In this document: in pieces, positions 55,850 through 64,000 of the stretch
Numbering within the stretch: position 1 is the stretch's first letter
Layout of the letters: the number at the start of each line of letters is the position of its first letter
Notes under the pieces: model-generated
The model's input: only the letters and a program-made list of their open reading frames with translations
Told to the model about the DNA's origin: nothing
Database searches by the model: none
Program-made: the position numbers and the translations under genes
DNA from: Herbidospora daliensis
GTDB taxonomy: Bacteria > Actinomycetota > Actinomycetes > Streptosporangiales > Streptosporangiaceae
NCBI RefSeq assembly: GCF_001570585.1
Contig: NZ_BBXF01000007.1
Coordinates: 263,508 to 327,507, forward strand
DNA: 64,000 bases
Direction of reading: 5' to 3'

Positions 55850-56641
55850 ATGAGTTTCGTACCTCCCGGCACCGGCTGGCCGGACGACCCGGCCACGCCC
55901 TCGACCCCCGTCGCGACCACGCCAGCGGAGGTGGCCGACCTGGCCGCGCACAGCCCGTCCTTGGCTGAGCTGACCGCCCGCCAGTCGGTCTGCCGCGCCT
56001 GCCCGAGGCTGGTGACCTGGCGGGAGGAGGTGGCCGACGTGAAACGACGGGCGTACCAGACCGAGACCTACTGGGGTCGCCCCATCGCCGGCTGGGGCGA
56101 CGACGACCCGAAGGTCCTGATCGTCGGCCTGGCCCCCGCCGCCCACGGAGGCAACCGCACCGGCCGCATCTTCACCGGCGACCGAAGCGGCGACTGGCTC
56201 TTCGCCTCCCTCTATCGCACGGGCCTGGCCGCCCAACCGACGAGCGTCCACGCGGGCGACGGCCAACGCCTGATCGGCGCCCGCATGGTCGCCGCCGTCC
56301 GCTGCGCGCCTCCCGCCAACAAACCGACCCCGGAGGAGCGCGACAACTGCTTCCCGTGGCTACTCCAGGAGCTCCGTCTTGTACGCCCCCGCGTCGTGGT
56401 GGCGCTGGGAGGTTTCGCTTGGCAGGCGATCTGGCTGGCCCTGAAGGCCACGGGCTACGGCCTGCCGACCCCCCGCCCCGCGTTCGGCCACGGGGTGGAA
56501 GTGCCCCTGACCCCACCGACCCCCGCCCAGGGGGAGACGACGTTGATCGGCTGCTACCACCCCAGCCAGCAGAACACCTTCACCGGCCGAGTGACGGAGA
56601 CGATGCTGGACGCGATCTTCACCCGCGCCGCCGCCCTGTGA
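55850..56641 (+). CDS. Family 5 uracil-DNA glycosylase (UdgB)
   Basis: Removes uracil and some deaminated purines from DNA. The 263-residue protein has an iron-sulfur Cys pair ([10 protein letters not shown]), motif [20 protein letters not shown] lacking the usual Asp/Asn, [20 protein letters not shown] with further Cys ligands, and the closing [13 protein letters not shown]. The start has no ribosome site and may be leaderless. Divergent from the P450 gene. Confidence 0.92.
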   Translation: MSFVPPGTGWPDDPATPSTPVATTPAEVADLAAHSPSLAELTARQSVCRACPRLVTWREEVADVKRRAYQTETYWGRPIAGWGDDDPKVLIVGLAPAAHGGNRTGRIFTGDRSGDWLFASLYRTGLAAQPTSVHAGDGQRLIGARMVAAVRCAPPANKPTPEERDNCFPWLLQELRLVRPRVVVALGGFAWQAIWLALKATGYGLPTPRPAFGHGVEVPLTPPTPAQGETTLIGCYHPSQQNTFTGRVTETMLDAIFTRAAAL

Positions 56642-56740
56642 AAGCTCCTGACGATCCACTGCTCGCAGGGGGAGGGGTGTCCGGTGGCCGGTGTGCGACA
56701 GCCCTCCAGAGGAGCTTCACCCAGCATCCGGCGCTCCGCA

Positions 56741-57036
56741 CCGGATATTTCGGGCTATGGGCACTGCCGCAGCAGGCGTGTCGACCGGGTGATCGCCTGC
56801 TCGCCGCCCGACGGAACCGCCATAGAGCCTAGAGAACGCAGGATATTTCCGGCTCCGGGCACTCCGCGATGCTGCGGTAGGCGTGCCGACCATGAGGTCG
56901 CCCGCTCTCCGCCCGACAGCCTAGAGGGCGCCGGAAATTTCGGGATATGGGCACTGCCGCAGCAGGCGTGTCGACCGTGAGGCCCTGATCTCCGCCCGAC
57001 GGAACCGCCCGGGAGCCTCTCGATCGCCGGATATTT
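56741..57036. repeat. Degenerate tandem repeats of about 95 bases
   Basis: Three full units and the start of a fourth. Each opens with a CCGGATATTTC-like palindromic core (GGATATTT or GGAAATTT at 56743, 56841, 56933 and 57029; spacing 98, 92 and 96 bases). It is followed by GGGCACTGCCGCAGCAGGCG, TGTCGACC and CTCCGCCCGACGGAACCGCC-like blocks. Units 1 and 3 are closest. No reading frame is conserved, so this is non-coding, in the 689-base gene-free gap 56642-57330. Confidence 0.8.
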
Positions 57037-57134
57037 CCGGCCATGTGCCCCCGCCCAGCCGATGTCGTCTCGGTTGGTGGACGCGGGCGCTCGCGGCCTT
57101 GGAGCGCCTTCGCGTTCTCCCAGGTCACCAGGCT

Positions 57135-57168
57135 TGTGAATTGCTTCACATGTGTGAAGTCGGTCACG
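57135..57168. promoter_or_regulatory. Two overlapping CRP-type sites upstream of ndh
   Basis: TGTGA-N6-TCACA (57135-57150) is followed after 2 bases by TGTGA-N6-TCACG (57153-57168). Centres are 18 bases apart. The junction also forms the palindrome CTTCACA-TG-TGTGAAG. They lie 160-195 bases before the ndh start. Confidence 0.7.
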
Positions 57169-57281
57169 TTCGAAAATTCGGGCAAAGTTCGCACGTCAAG
57201 TCGTACCGAAAATTCTTGATCTGGAAAGTTCGGTCAAGTTCCCTTGGGAAGGGATTGGCTTCGCCGGGTGTTGTTCAGGTA

Positions 57282-57303
57282 GCTTGTGAATGCTTTCACA
57301 AGC
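57282..57303. promoter_or_regulatory. Perfect CRP-type palindrome close to the ndh start
   Basis: GCTTGTGA-N6-TCACAAGC, perfect 8+8 arms, ends 27 bases before the ndh ATG. It contains TGTGA-N6-TCACA. So near the start it could act as a repressor site, whereas the distal pair could activate. Confidence 0.75.
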
Positions 57304-57330
57304 GACCGGCACACACGAAGGGCATCCGTG

Positions 57331-58647
57331 ATGGACCGCACGTCGAAGCACATCGTCATCGTTGGCGGTGGATACGTGGGCATGTACACCGGCCTGCGGC
57401 TCCAGCGCACCCTCCGTCGCGAACTGCGGAACGGATCGGTCCGGATCACCCTCATCGACCCGCAGTCCTACATGACCTACCAGCCGTTCCTGCCGGAGGC
57501 GGCGGCGGGGAGCATCTCGCCGCGGCACGTCGTCGCGCCGCTGCGCCGGGTGCTGCCGAAGATCCGGATTCTCAACGGCAAGGTCGCCAAGGTCAACCAC
57601 GAGCAGCGGGAGCTGACCTTCGAGCCGATCGTGGGCGAGCCCCGCGAGATCGGTTACGACGTCGTGGTCATGGCGGCCGGGTCGGTCTCGCGCACGCTGC
57701 CGATCCCGGGGCTCGCCGACGCGGCCATCGGGTTCAAGTCGGTCGGGGAGGCCATCGCGCTGCGCAACCGGGTGCTGGCGCTGCTCGACCGGGCCGAGTC
57801 GGCCGACGACGAGGACGTGCGGCGCCGGGCGCTCACCTTCGTCGTGGTCGGCGGCGGGTTCGCCGGGATCGAGGCGCTGGCCGAGCTGCAGGACATGACC
57901 GACGACGCGATCTCCTACTACCCGTCGATCAAGAAGGGCGACCTGCGGTGGGTGCTGATCGAGGCGACCGACCGCATCCTGCCCGAGGTCGGGCCCGAGA
58001 TGGGGACCTGGACCGCCGAGCAGCTGCGTGAGCGCGGCATCGAGCTGAAGATGTCGACCCGGCTGAACTCGGTCGTCGGCGGGCAGGTCGAGACCAGCGA
58101 CGGCGACTCCTTCGAGGCGGCGACCGTCGTCTGGACGGCCGGCGTCAAGGCCGCCCCCATCGTGCTCTCGGGTGACCTTCCGCTCGACGAGCGCGGCCGG
58201 ATCAAGACCACCACCCAGCTGACCGTCAGCGGCGTCGAGGGCGCCTTCGCGGCCGGCGACGTGGCGGGCGTGCCCGACCTCACCCACCCTGGGGAGTACT
58301 GCGCGCCCAACGCCCAGCACGCCGTCCGCCAGGCCAAGGTCCTCGGCGACAACATCACCGCCTACCTGCGCGGCCGTCCGCTCAGGGACTACAAGCACAA
58401 GTACGTCGGCTCGGTCGCCGGACTGGGCCTGCACAAGGGCGTCGCGAACGTCTACGGAGTCAAGCTGCGCGGCTGGCCCGCGTGGTTCATGCACCGGACC
58501 TACCACCTGTCGCGGGTGCCGACCACCAACCGGAAGGTCCGCGTCATGGCCGACTGGACCCTCTCGCTGTTCTTCCGCCGGGAGACCGTGTCGCTCGGTG
58601 AGATCGAGCACCCCCGCGACCAGTTCAGAGCCGCTGCCGCCGGGTAA
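57331..58647 (+). CDS. ndh: Type II NADH dehydrogenase
   Basis: A 438-residue single-subunit flavoprotein that passes electrons from NADH to menaquinone without pumping protons. FAD loop IVIVGGGYVGMYTGLRL, NADH loop FVVVGGGFAGIEALAEL, and the late FAD motif FAAGDVAGVPDLT. The C-terminus is amphipathic for membrane binding. ATG 57331 is chosen because GAAGGG precedes it by 8 bases; an in-frame GTG at 57286 lies inside a CRP-type palindrome. Three such palindromes upstream point to control by a cAMP or redox sensor. Confidence 0.94.
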   Translation: MDRTSKHIVIVGGGYVGMYTGLRLQRTLRRELRNGSVRITLIDPQSYMTYQPFLPEAAAGSISPRHVVAPLRRVLPKIRILNGKVAKVNHEQRELTFEPIVGEPREIGYDVVVMAAGSVSRTLPIPGLADAAIGFKSVGEAIALRNRVLALLDRAESADDEDVRRRALTFVVVGGGFAGIEALAELQDMTDDAISYYPSIKKGDLRWVLIEATDRILPEVGPEMGTWTAEQLRERGIELKMSTRLNSVVGGQVETSDGDSFEAATVVWTAGVKAAPIVLSGDLPLDERGRIKTTTQLTVSGVEGAFAAGDVAGVPDLTHPGEYCAPNAQHAVRQAKVLGDNITAYLRGRPLRDYKHKYVGSVAGLGLHKGVANVYGVKLRGWPAWFMHRTYHLSRVPTTNRKVRVMADWTLSLFFRRETVSLGEIEHPRDQFRAAAAG

Positions 58648-58667
58648 CCCCGGCATCTCCCTTTGTT

Positions 58668-58701
58668 AACGGCCCGCGCCTACCATCAGGCGCGGGCCGT
58701 T
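58668..58701 (+). terminator. Terminator after ndh
   Basis: A perfect 14-bp stem (AACGGCCCGCGCCT and complement) with a 6-base loop, 21 bases after the stop. There is only a short AT tail. Confidence 0.88.
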
Positions 58702-58850
58702 ATCACATTGGTAGGCGAGAGTGTTTCATCCCGTTTCGCCAGCCATTCTCCCTGCTACTGTATTGCCGCCCAGTTTGATGGATCGTACGGGGGATGCGGC
58801 GTAAGGTCTCACCAGTTACAGTTGTGCGCTCCGTGACGTATGATCGCGGC

Positions 58851-58923
58851 GCCCCCGTAGCCCAATGGCAGAGGCAAGCCCCTTAAAAGGGCTTTAGTGC
58901 GGGTTCGAGTCCCGCCGGGGGCA
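58851..58923 (+). tRNA. tRNA with anticodon TAA, class I shape (UUA-reading; amino acid uncertain)
   Basis: Acceptor GCCCCCG/CGGGGGC, a short D stem (three pairs), anticodon stem AGCCC/GGGCT with loop CTTAAAA (anticodon TAA at 58884-58886), a 5-base variable loop TTAGT, T arm GCGGG-TTCGAGT-CCCGC and discriminator A. UAA reads the Leu codon UUA, but bacterial tRNA-Leu normally has a long variable arm and this one does not. The encoded 3' end is ACC, not ACCA. It may be an atypical tRNA-Leu or a misread relative of another tRNA. Confidence 0.75.
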
Positions 58924-58941
58924 CCGTTTGGTGGCGTAATT

Positions 58942-58980
58942 CGGCCCGTGACCAGCAGAAATGCGGTCGCGGGCCGTTGT
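58942..58980 (+). terminator. Hairpin after the tRNA gene
   Basis: A 12-bp stem (CGGCCCGTGACC / GGTCGCGGGCCG, one G-T pair) with an 11-base loop, followed by TTGTGATT. It starts 19 bases after the tRNA. Confidence 0.7.
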
Positions 58981-59742
58981 GATTCCAGGATGGCCGTTTC
59001 GGGGTGCCGGAACTGACCTGCGACGATGATCGTCCGGGGTGCCCCGGGAGCGGGTTGTCAGTGCCCCCGTCAAGCCGGGATCCCCGTCGGGCACGCCTGA
59101 TCGGGGTGCCGGGGCGGCCGTCTGAGGGTGGCCGGGTCAGGGGGACCGGTGGAGGGGCGGCGGCGGGCCCGGCTCCGACCGCCTGGCGGTGCCTTGCCTT
59201 GAGGGGAGAATCCCATTCCGTGCCCGAATGTCGGCCTCTCCCTTTTGGTCAGTGGTGGAAACCGGAGAACGCCGCCAAGGCCCGGCCGATAAATCCCTGA
59301 TCAGGAATGGGCTGGTTGTCGCGGGATCGTGGACGCTGTTTCGCGGGCACGGCGGTAGTGGCCATTCTCGTGGCGGCGGAAGGGTGAATCTCCGGTGAAT
59401 GGTCATCGGCGAAGCCCGGATCGAAGACAAAGGCCGATCTCACCAGCTTTCATATACGCGAAAAGCGCCGCGACCGAGCCTTCTCGATTTCGTTCTCAAT
59501 GGGACATGACGTGCCGACGCGCCAGTTTTCGCAGGTGGGAGGCGGTCTTGGGGGTCGCGGTGATCTTCGGAGACCATTTGCGGCGGCTCGGGGAAAGGGT
59601 GTGAGTCGGCCCCATGTAGAGGGGCTCCGGGCCGGTTCCCGGAAAGCGGTAAAGTTTCCCTCAAGTTCGTCGGAGAACCGTCAGGTAACATCCGTCACTT
59701 TGGTGACCGGCCCTTTCTCGGCCGAAAGTTGCCAGGTTCCGT
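58981..59742. other. Gene-free stretch of about 760 bases
   Basis: Several open frames of 60-100 codons exist on both strands, but none has a ribosome site, family likeness or protein-like composition. Base composition drops near 59420-59500 and 59640-59720, as in promoter or leader regions. A short hairpin GTCAC-TTTG-GTGAC (near 59694) lies just before the 3' end of the P-loop gene. A non-coding RNA or a lost gene cannot be excluded. Confidence 0.5.
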
Positions 59743-61017
59743 TCAGGTTGCGGCGGCCAGCGCCGATCTGACCGCCTCGGGCAGGTCGGGGGAGTCGACC
59801 GCGTCGACCTCGTCGCGGTTCCAGTGGCGGGCCGCGATCAGCTTCGCCAGCGGCTCGGCCAGCCCGTCTCCGACCAGGCAGCAGACCGCCCGGGGCAGCA
59901 GCAGGTCGTGTGAGGCGGCCAGCCGCAGGAACGCCGCCGCGGCCTCCGGCGACTCGTCGGCGACGATGCCGAGCCACCACAACGCCCGCCGGGCGTCCTG
60001 CCACGACAGGTCACGGGTGATCGCGTCGATGACGCCCGGCCGCGCCGCCGCGAGCACCCGCGCGGCGACGAGGACGGGCCGCAGCGGCTCGCCCATCACC
60101 CACCCGGGCACTATGCCGCCCCGGGGCCGGTCGGCCGGCGTGGCGAGCCGCTGGAGGATCTCCGGCCGCGCTCCCACCAGCAACTCCACCACGACGTCGT
60201 CCCCCTTTCTCATCGGCAGGGGGACCGCGTGGGGGCGGGCCGCCAGCCGGGCGCGATCGATGACGTCGAAGACGGGTCCGGTGAGTTCGGGCGCCTCGTC
60301 GGGCGCCTCGCCCTCGAACTCGTCGACGGCCAGCGTGAAGCACCGGCCGAGGTCGTCGGGGTCGGCCACCCGGATCACCGGGCCGAACGGGGCCTCCAGC
60401 CCGCCGGGACGCCGCGCCTCCGCGATCACCCGGATCGGCTGCCGGCCCTGGTGCTCGCGGAGGGCGGCCAGCAGGAGCGGCACGTCGTCGCGCAGGTCGG
60501 CCTCGTCGACCAGGATCAGGGTGGGCTGCCCGATCGCCGCCAGCCGCGTGATCAGGCCCCGGCTGGGTCCGGGCGCGAGCCGGCCGCACGTCCATTCACG
60601 CTCGCGGGTCCGGGCGAACTCGATCATCAGCCGCGACTTGCCCACCCCGGGCGGGCCCGCCACGACCATCAGCCGATCGCCGTCGGGATCGTCGAGCCAG
60701 GCGCCGAGCCGGGCCATCTCCTCTTCCCGGCCGACGAAGGGCACCGAGCAGGAGACCGGGTCGACGAGCGACCTGCCGAACCGGGCGGTCTCCCGCAGCG
60801 GCAGGAGCGGGATCACCCGGCTGGGCGGCGGCGCGAGGTCCGCGGGCCGTCGCCTGCCCCGCAACGCGACTCCGACCGCCACCACGAACGCGCCCGTCCC
60901 GACCGCGGTCCACCCGTCGACCCAGTCGCCTTCCAGAAATCCCCCGAGAGCTCCCTTCACGGCGAGCAGGCCCGCGATGAAGGCGCACAGGAACCAGTTG
61001 ACACCCCGTAACCTCAC
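59743..61017 (-). CDS. Membrane-anchored P-loop ATPase (STAND/AAA-like)
   Basis: A 424-residue protein with two N-terminal membrane segments (about 7-26 and 36-52), then a soluble ATPase domain: PFVGREEEMARLGAWL, Walker A GPPGVGKSRLMIEFA, Walker B LILVDEAD and sensor-like VIAEARR. The C-terminal part is helical. It may sense or remodel a partner; no target is evident. The third codon is TTA (61009-61011). GTG start, overlapping the DUF418 stop by 3 bases, so the two genes are coupled. Confidence 0.77.
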   Translation of the reverse strand: MRLRGVNWFLCAFIAGLLAVKGALGGFLEGDWVDGWTAVGTGAFVVAVGVALRGRRRPADLAPPPSRVIPLLPLRETARFGRSLVDPVSCSVPFVGREEEMARLGAWLDDPDGDRLMVVAGPPGVGKSRLMIEFARTREREWTCGRLAPGPSRGLITRLAAIGQPTLILVDEADLRDDVPLLLAALREHQGRQPIRVIAEARRPGGLEAPFGPVIRVADPDDLGRCFTLAVDEFEGEAPDEAPELTGPVFDVIDRARLAARPHAVPLPMRKGDDVVVELLVGARPEILQRLATPADRPRGGIVPGWVMGEPLRPVLVAARVLAAARPGVIDAITRDLSWQDARRALWWLGIVADESPEAAAAFLRLAASHDLLLPRAVCCLVGDGLAEPLAKLIAARHWNRDEVDAVDSPDLPEAVRSALAAAT

Positions 61018-61970
61018 ACCTGATCATCACCCCGCCGGGCCCGTCGCGGATAGGTGACCAGCCGCCACAGGTGTTCGACCGGTCCCTGCCGGAAACGCCG
61101 CAGCCACCAGGTCGACCACACCCACTGGACGGCCAGGACACCCCCGGCGATGCCCAGCACCGTGCCCGTCGACCAGCTCTCGGCCGTGCCGCCGACCAGG
61201 GGCCGCAGCGCCAAAACGAGCAGCGTCGCCGTGAGGTAGTTGGTCAGCGCCATCCGGCCGAGGGGCGCGAACAGGGCGTACAGGAACCCCCGGAGGGGGC
61301 TGCGCAGCAGCACCAGGAACAGGCAGACGTAGACGACGGCGGCGGCCAGCCCGGCGGCCGTGAACAGCTGGGCGTCGGAGGTCTGCAGACGCCCCAGCAC
61401 GACGGCCGGCACCAGCGCCGCCCCGCCGACGATCGCCGGAACCTTCGTGGACGAATCCAGCCGGTCGGCCACCCCGTAGCGGACCAGCGCCGACCCGAGC
61501 AGGAACAGGCCGGGGACCACGAGGATCCCGCCGCCGAAGAACAGCGCCAGCCCCAGCGCCACCGCCGACAGCGCGGCGGACACAGATCGGGGCAACCACG
61601 TCGACGGCAGCAGGACGGCCAGCCCGGCGACGGCGTAGATCGCCAGGATGTCGCCGTCCCAGAGCAGCCGATGGGCCAGCCCGAGCACGAGCAGCGCCAG
61701 CAACCGCCGCAGCAGCACGACCCGGGTGCCGGCCGACTCGTAGAGGAGCCAGAAGCCCATGCCGAACAGCAGTGAGAAGATGGGGAAGAAACGGTGGTCG
61801 ACCAGCAGCCCGAGCCACAGGTCGGCGGTGGTGGGCGGCGCGCCGTCGGGGGGCAGCAGCCCGACCGTGGTGGCGATGGGCCTGACGTTGGCGACGAGGA
61901 TCCCGCAGAGCGCGAAGCCGCGGATCACGTCGAGAGCCACGATGCGTGGCCGGGGGGATTGCCGTGACAT
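61014..61970 (-). CDS. DUF418 (YeiB-like) membrane protein
   Basis: A 318-residue protein with about eight to ten membrane segments. Typical motifs are ALDVIRGFALCGILVANV at the N-terminus, FFPIFSLLFGMGF and, late, PLGRMALTNYLTATLL. The family is related to acyltransferase-type membrane proteins, with unclear function. First gene of a two-gene leftward unit with the P-loop ATPase. Confidence 0.87.
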   Translation of the reverse strand: MSRQSPRPRIVALDVIRGFALCGILVANVRPIATTVGLLPPDGAPPTTADLWLGLLVDHRFFPIFSLLFGMGFWLLYESAGTRVVLLRRLLALLVLGLAHRLLWDGDILAIYAVAGLAVLLPSTWLPRSVSAALSAVALGLALFFGGGILVVPGLFLLGSALVRYGVADRLDSSTKVPAIVGGAALVPAVVLGRLQTSDAQLFTAAGLAAAVVYVCLFLVLLRSPLRGFLYALFAPLGRMALTNYLTATLLVLALRPLVGGTAESWSTGTVLGIAGGVLAVQWVWSTWWLRRFRQGPVEHLWRLVTYPRRARRGDDQV

Positions 61971-62154
61971 GTCGCTGAAGTCTGGTCACGGCGGCGGCCC
62001 GGAACCTGACCCGAACGGCCAGATCCCTTTCGCCCGGCTCGTCCTTTCGGCCGAGCGGGCGAACCTGCCGCGAGTCGGCGAGAAATGATCTTGTTGGCGA
62101 TGATCGCGGCGTATCGTGGCTCGGAACACGGTACGGCGATCGGACGGGTGGAAC

Positions 62155-64000
62155 ATGGACACGCTTCACGGATCTTCCCCCTTTCCCCCTATCGCGGATT
62201 ACGGCTTCCTGTCCGACTGCGAAGTGACCGCACTGGTCGCGAGCAGCGGAAACATCGAATGGCTCTGCCTGCCACGGCTCGACTCCCCGTCGGTTTTCGG
62301 CGCGGTGCTCGACCGGGGCGCGGGGCGGTTCCGGCTGGGCCCGGCCGACACGTTCGTGCCGGCCGCCCGCCGATATCTCCCGGGCACGATGGTCCTGGAG
62401 ACCTCCTGGGGCACCCCCCAGGGCTGGATCATCGTCAGGGACGTCCTGCTCATGGGCCCCTGGCACCACGAGAACGAGCTCTCCCACACCCACCGGAGGG
62501 CCCCCACCGACTACGACAGCGACCACGTCCTGCTCCGGACCGTGCGCTGCGTGTCGGGGGAACTGCAGATCACACTGGACTGCGAACCGGTCCTCGACTA
62601 CGGCCGTAAGCCCGTGAACTGGTCATACACCGGCAGGGGTTACCACCAGGGACTGGCGACCGCAGAGGGCAGTGACCTCAGGCTGAGGCTCACCACCGAC
62701 ATGCGGCTGGGTTTCGAGGCGGGTCGCGCCATGGCGCGCACCCTCATCAAAGAAGGGGAGACGCGCTTCGTCGCGCTCTCCTGGACCGAGCACGAACCCC
62801 CCTACACCTTCGAGGACGCGTACAAGAGGCTCGTCTGGACCGCGCACCACTGGCAGCACTGGCTGGCCCGCGGCGACATCCCCGACCACCCGTGGCGCGG
62901 TTACCTGGAGCGCAGCGCCCTGACCCTGAAGGGGCTCACGTTCGCCCCGACGGGCGCGCTGGTCGCGGCGGCGACGACCTCGCTGCCGGAGACCCCGGGC
63001 GGCGAGCGCAACTGGGACTACCGCTACTCCTGGGTGCGCGACTCGACGTTCGCGTTGTGGGGCCTCTACACGCTCGGCTTCGACTGGGAGGCCGACGACT
63101 TCTTCTGGTTCATCGCCGACGTGGCCGAGCGCGACGAGGAACTCCAGATCATGTACGGGGTCGACGGCGAACGCGACCTGACCGAACGCATCCTCGACCA
63201 TCTGGAGGGCTACGAGGGCGCCAAGCCCGTCCGCATCGGCAACGGCGCGTTCGACCACCGGCAGAACGACGTCTGGGGCGCGGTCCTCGACTCCTTCTAC
63301 ATCCACATCAAGTCGCGCGACCGGCTCGACGACCGGATCTGGCCGATCCTGGTCCGGCAGGTCGAGGCCGCGATGAAGCACTGGCGCGAGCCCGACCGGG
63401 GCATCTGGGAGGTGCGCGGCGAGCCGCAGCACTTCACCTCGTCCAAGGTCATGTGCTGGGTGGCCATGGACCGGGGCGCCCGGCTGGCCGAACTGCGCGG
63501 CGAGCCCGAGCTGGCCGAGACGTGGCAGGCGGTCGCCGACGAGATCAAGGACGACATCTGCACCAACGGCGTCAGCGAGAACGGCATCTTCCGGCAGCAC
63601 TACGCCACCGACGCGCTCGACGCCTCGCTGCTGCTGATCCCGCTGGTCCGGTTCCTGCCGGCCGACGACCCGCGCGTGCGGGCGACCGTGCTGGCCATCG
63701 CCGACGACCTGACGGTCGACGACCTGGTGCTGCGGTACCGCACCAAGGAGACCGACGACGGCCTGGCGGGCGAGGAGGGCACCTTCACGATCTGCTCGTT
63801 CTGGCTGGTCAGCGCCCTGGCGGAGATCGGGGAGCTCCAGCGGGCCCGGCGGCTGTGCGAGAAGCTGCTCTCGTTCGCCAGCTCGCTCGGCCTCTACGCC
63901 GAGGAGATCGACCCGGTCAGCGGACGGCAGCTGGGGAACTTCCCGCAGGCGTTCACCCACCTCGCGCTGATCAACGCGATCATTCACATCATCCGTGCGG
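62155..64000 (+). CDS. GH15 glycosidase (trehalase/glucoamylase family), 3' end cut by the window
   Basis: At least 615 residues. N-terminal beta-sandwich (PPIADYGFLSDCEVTALVA, NIEWLCLPRLDSPSVFGA, RRYLPGTMVLET) and the (alpha/alpha)6 barrel from about 260. Catalytic regions include ERNWDYRYSWVRDSTFALWG and, late, GLAGEEGTFTICSFWL with the second acid. The sequence style is that of the actinobacterial GH15 trehalase type, so trehalose is the likely substrate, with glucoamylase the alternative. ATG 62155 begins a typical family N-terminus. The gene runs off the window. Confidence 0.9.
   Translation, partial: MDTLHGSSPFPPIADYGFLSDCEVTALVASSGNIEWLCLPRLDSPSVFGAVLDRGAGRFRLGPADTFVPAARRYLPGTMVLETSWGTPQGWIIVRDVLLMGPWHHENELSHTHRRAPTDYDSDHVLLRTVRCVSGELQITLDCEPVLDYGRKPVNWSYTGRGYHQGLATAEGSDLRLRLTTDMRLGFEAGRAMARTLIKEGETRFVALSWTEHEPPYTFEDAYKRLVWTAHHWQHWLARGDIPDHPWRGYLERSALTLKGLTFAPTGALVAAATTSLPETPGGERNWDYRYSWVRDSTFALWGLYTLGFDWEADDFFWFIADVAERDEELQIMYGVDGERDLTERILDHLEGYEGAKPVRIGNGAFDHRQNDVWGAVLDSFYIHIKSRDRLDDRIWPILVRQVEAAMKHWREPDRGIWEVRGEPQHFTSSKVMCWVAMDRGARLAELRGEPELAETWQAVADEIKDDICTNGVSENGIFRQHYATDALDASLLLIPLVRFLPADDPRVRATVLAIADDLTVDDLVLRYRTKETDDGLAGEEGTFTICSFWLVSALAEIGELQRARRLCEKLLSFASSLGLYAEEIDPVSGRQLGNFPQAFTHLALINAIIHIIRA

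Noticed and set aside
56642-57330. The ~95-base repeats as a CRISPR array
   Set aside because: Units are degenerate throughout and not short identical repeats with unique spacers, and no cas genes are present.
58851-58923. Calling the UAA tRNA a bldA gene
   Set aside because: It lacks the long variable arm of bldA tRNA-Leu, so only the anticodon supports that name.

Overview
The window is about 70% G+C, uses many GTG and a few TTG starts, packs genes with 4-base stop/start overlaps, and follows the Mycobacterium/Streptomyces order glmU-prs-rplY-pth and mfd-(lipoprotein)-mazG-eno-ftsB-DUF501-ppx. This points to a filamentous high-GC actinomycete. Streptosporangiales is a plausible order, but that is inference. 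Both ends are cut: an ABC-F ATPase lacks its 5' end and a GH15 glycosidase lacks its 3' end.

Region 1 (1-12 kb) holds the ABC-F protein, a secreted trypsin-like protease with an unusual active site, a divergent tamR/tam pair with palindromic operators, a VOC protein, and a polyphosphate group (CYTH-CHAD protein, mutT1, ppk1). It ends with a TetR regulator and an acyl desaturase. Region 2 (12-19 kb) is the core block tRNA-Gln, glmU, prs, rplY and pth, interrupted by a frameshifted STAND-TPR-SEC-C gene. Region 3 (19-22.2 kb) holds a LysR regulator divergent from an MFS transporter, a ClpX-type zinc-finger/HTH protein behind a twin-operator promoter, and a small membrane protein paired with an XRE regulator.

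Region 4 (22.8-26.4 kb) is an arsenic island. One leftward operon reads arsR, aquaglyceroporin, arsC, arsR, then an ArsM-acetyltransferase fusion. A divergent ArsI-like C-As lyase gene faces it across a shared operator.

Region 5 (27.3-43.1 kb) is the most striking part. It is a cell-surface polysaccharide locus with an initiating phosphoglycosyltransferase, two glycosyltransferases, flippase, polymerase, chain-length protein, a kinase-like protein and a GH26 lipoprotein. It also contains three sulfotransferases and the enzymes that make and recycle their donor: CysD and CysN (APS), CysC (PAPS) and CysQ (PAP removal). I read it as a self-contained sulfated exopolysaccharide system. Four of its genes carry TTA codons, five in all. 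These are rare in such genomes and are the hallmark of bldA-type developmental control in Streptomyces.

Region 6 (43.1-54.2 kb) has an ECF sigma factor with a membrane partner, a methyltransferase, and the mfd-to-ppx core block. Region 7 (54.2-64 kb) has a lipoprotein, a cytochrome P450, a family-5 uracil-DNA glycosylase and three to four degenerate tandem repeats of about 95 bp. Next come stacked CRP-type palindromes in front of ndh, and a class-I-shaped tRNA with anticodon UAA. A 760-base gene-free stretch, a P-loop/DUF418 gene pair and the GH15 enzyme finish the window.
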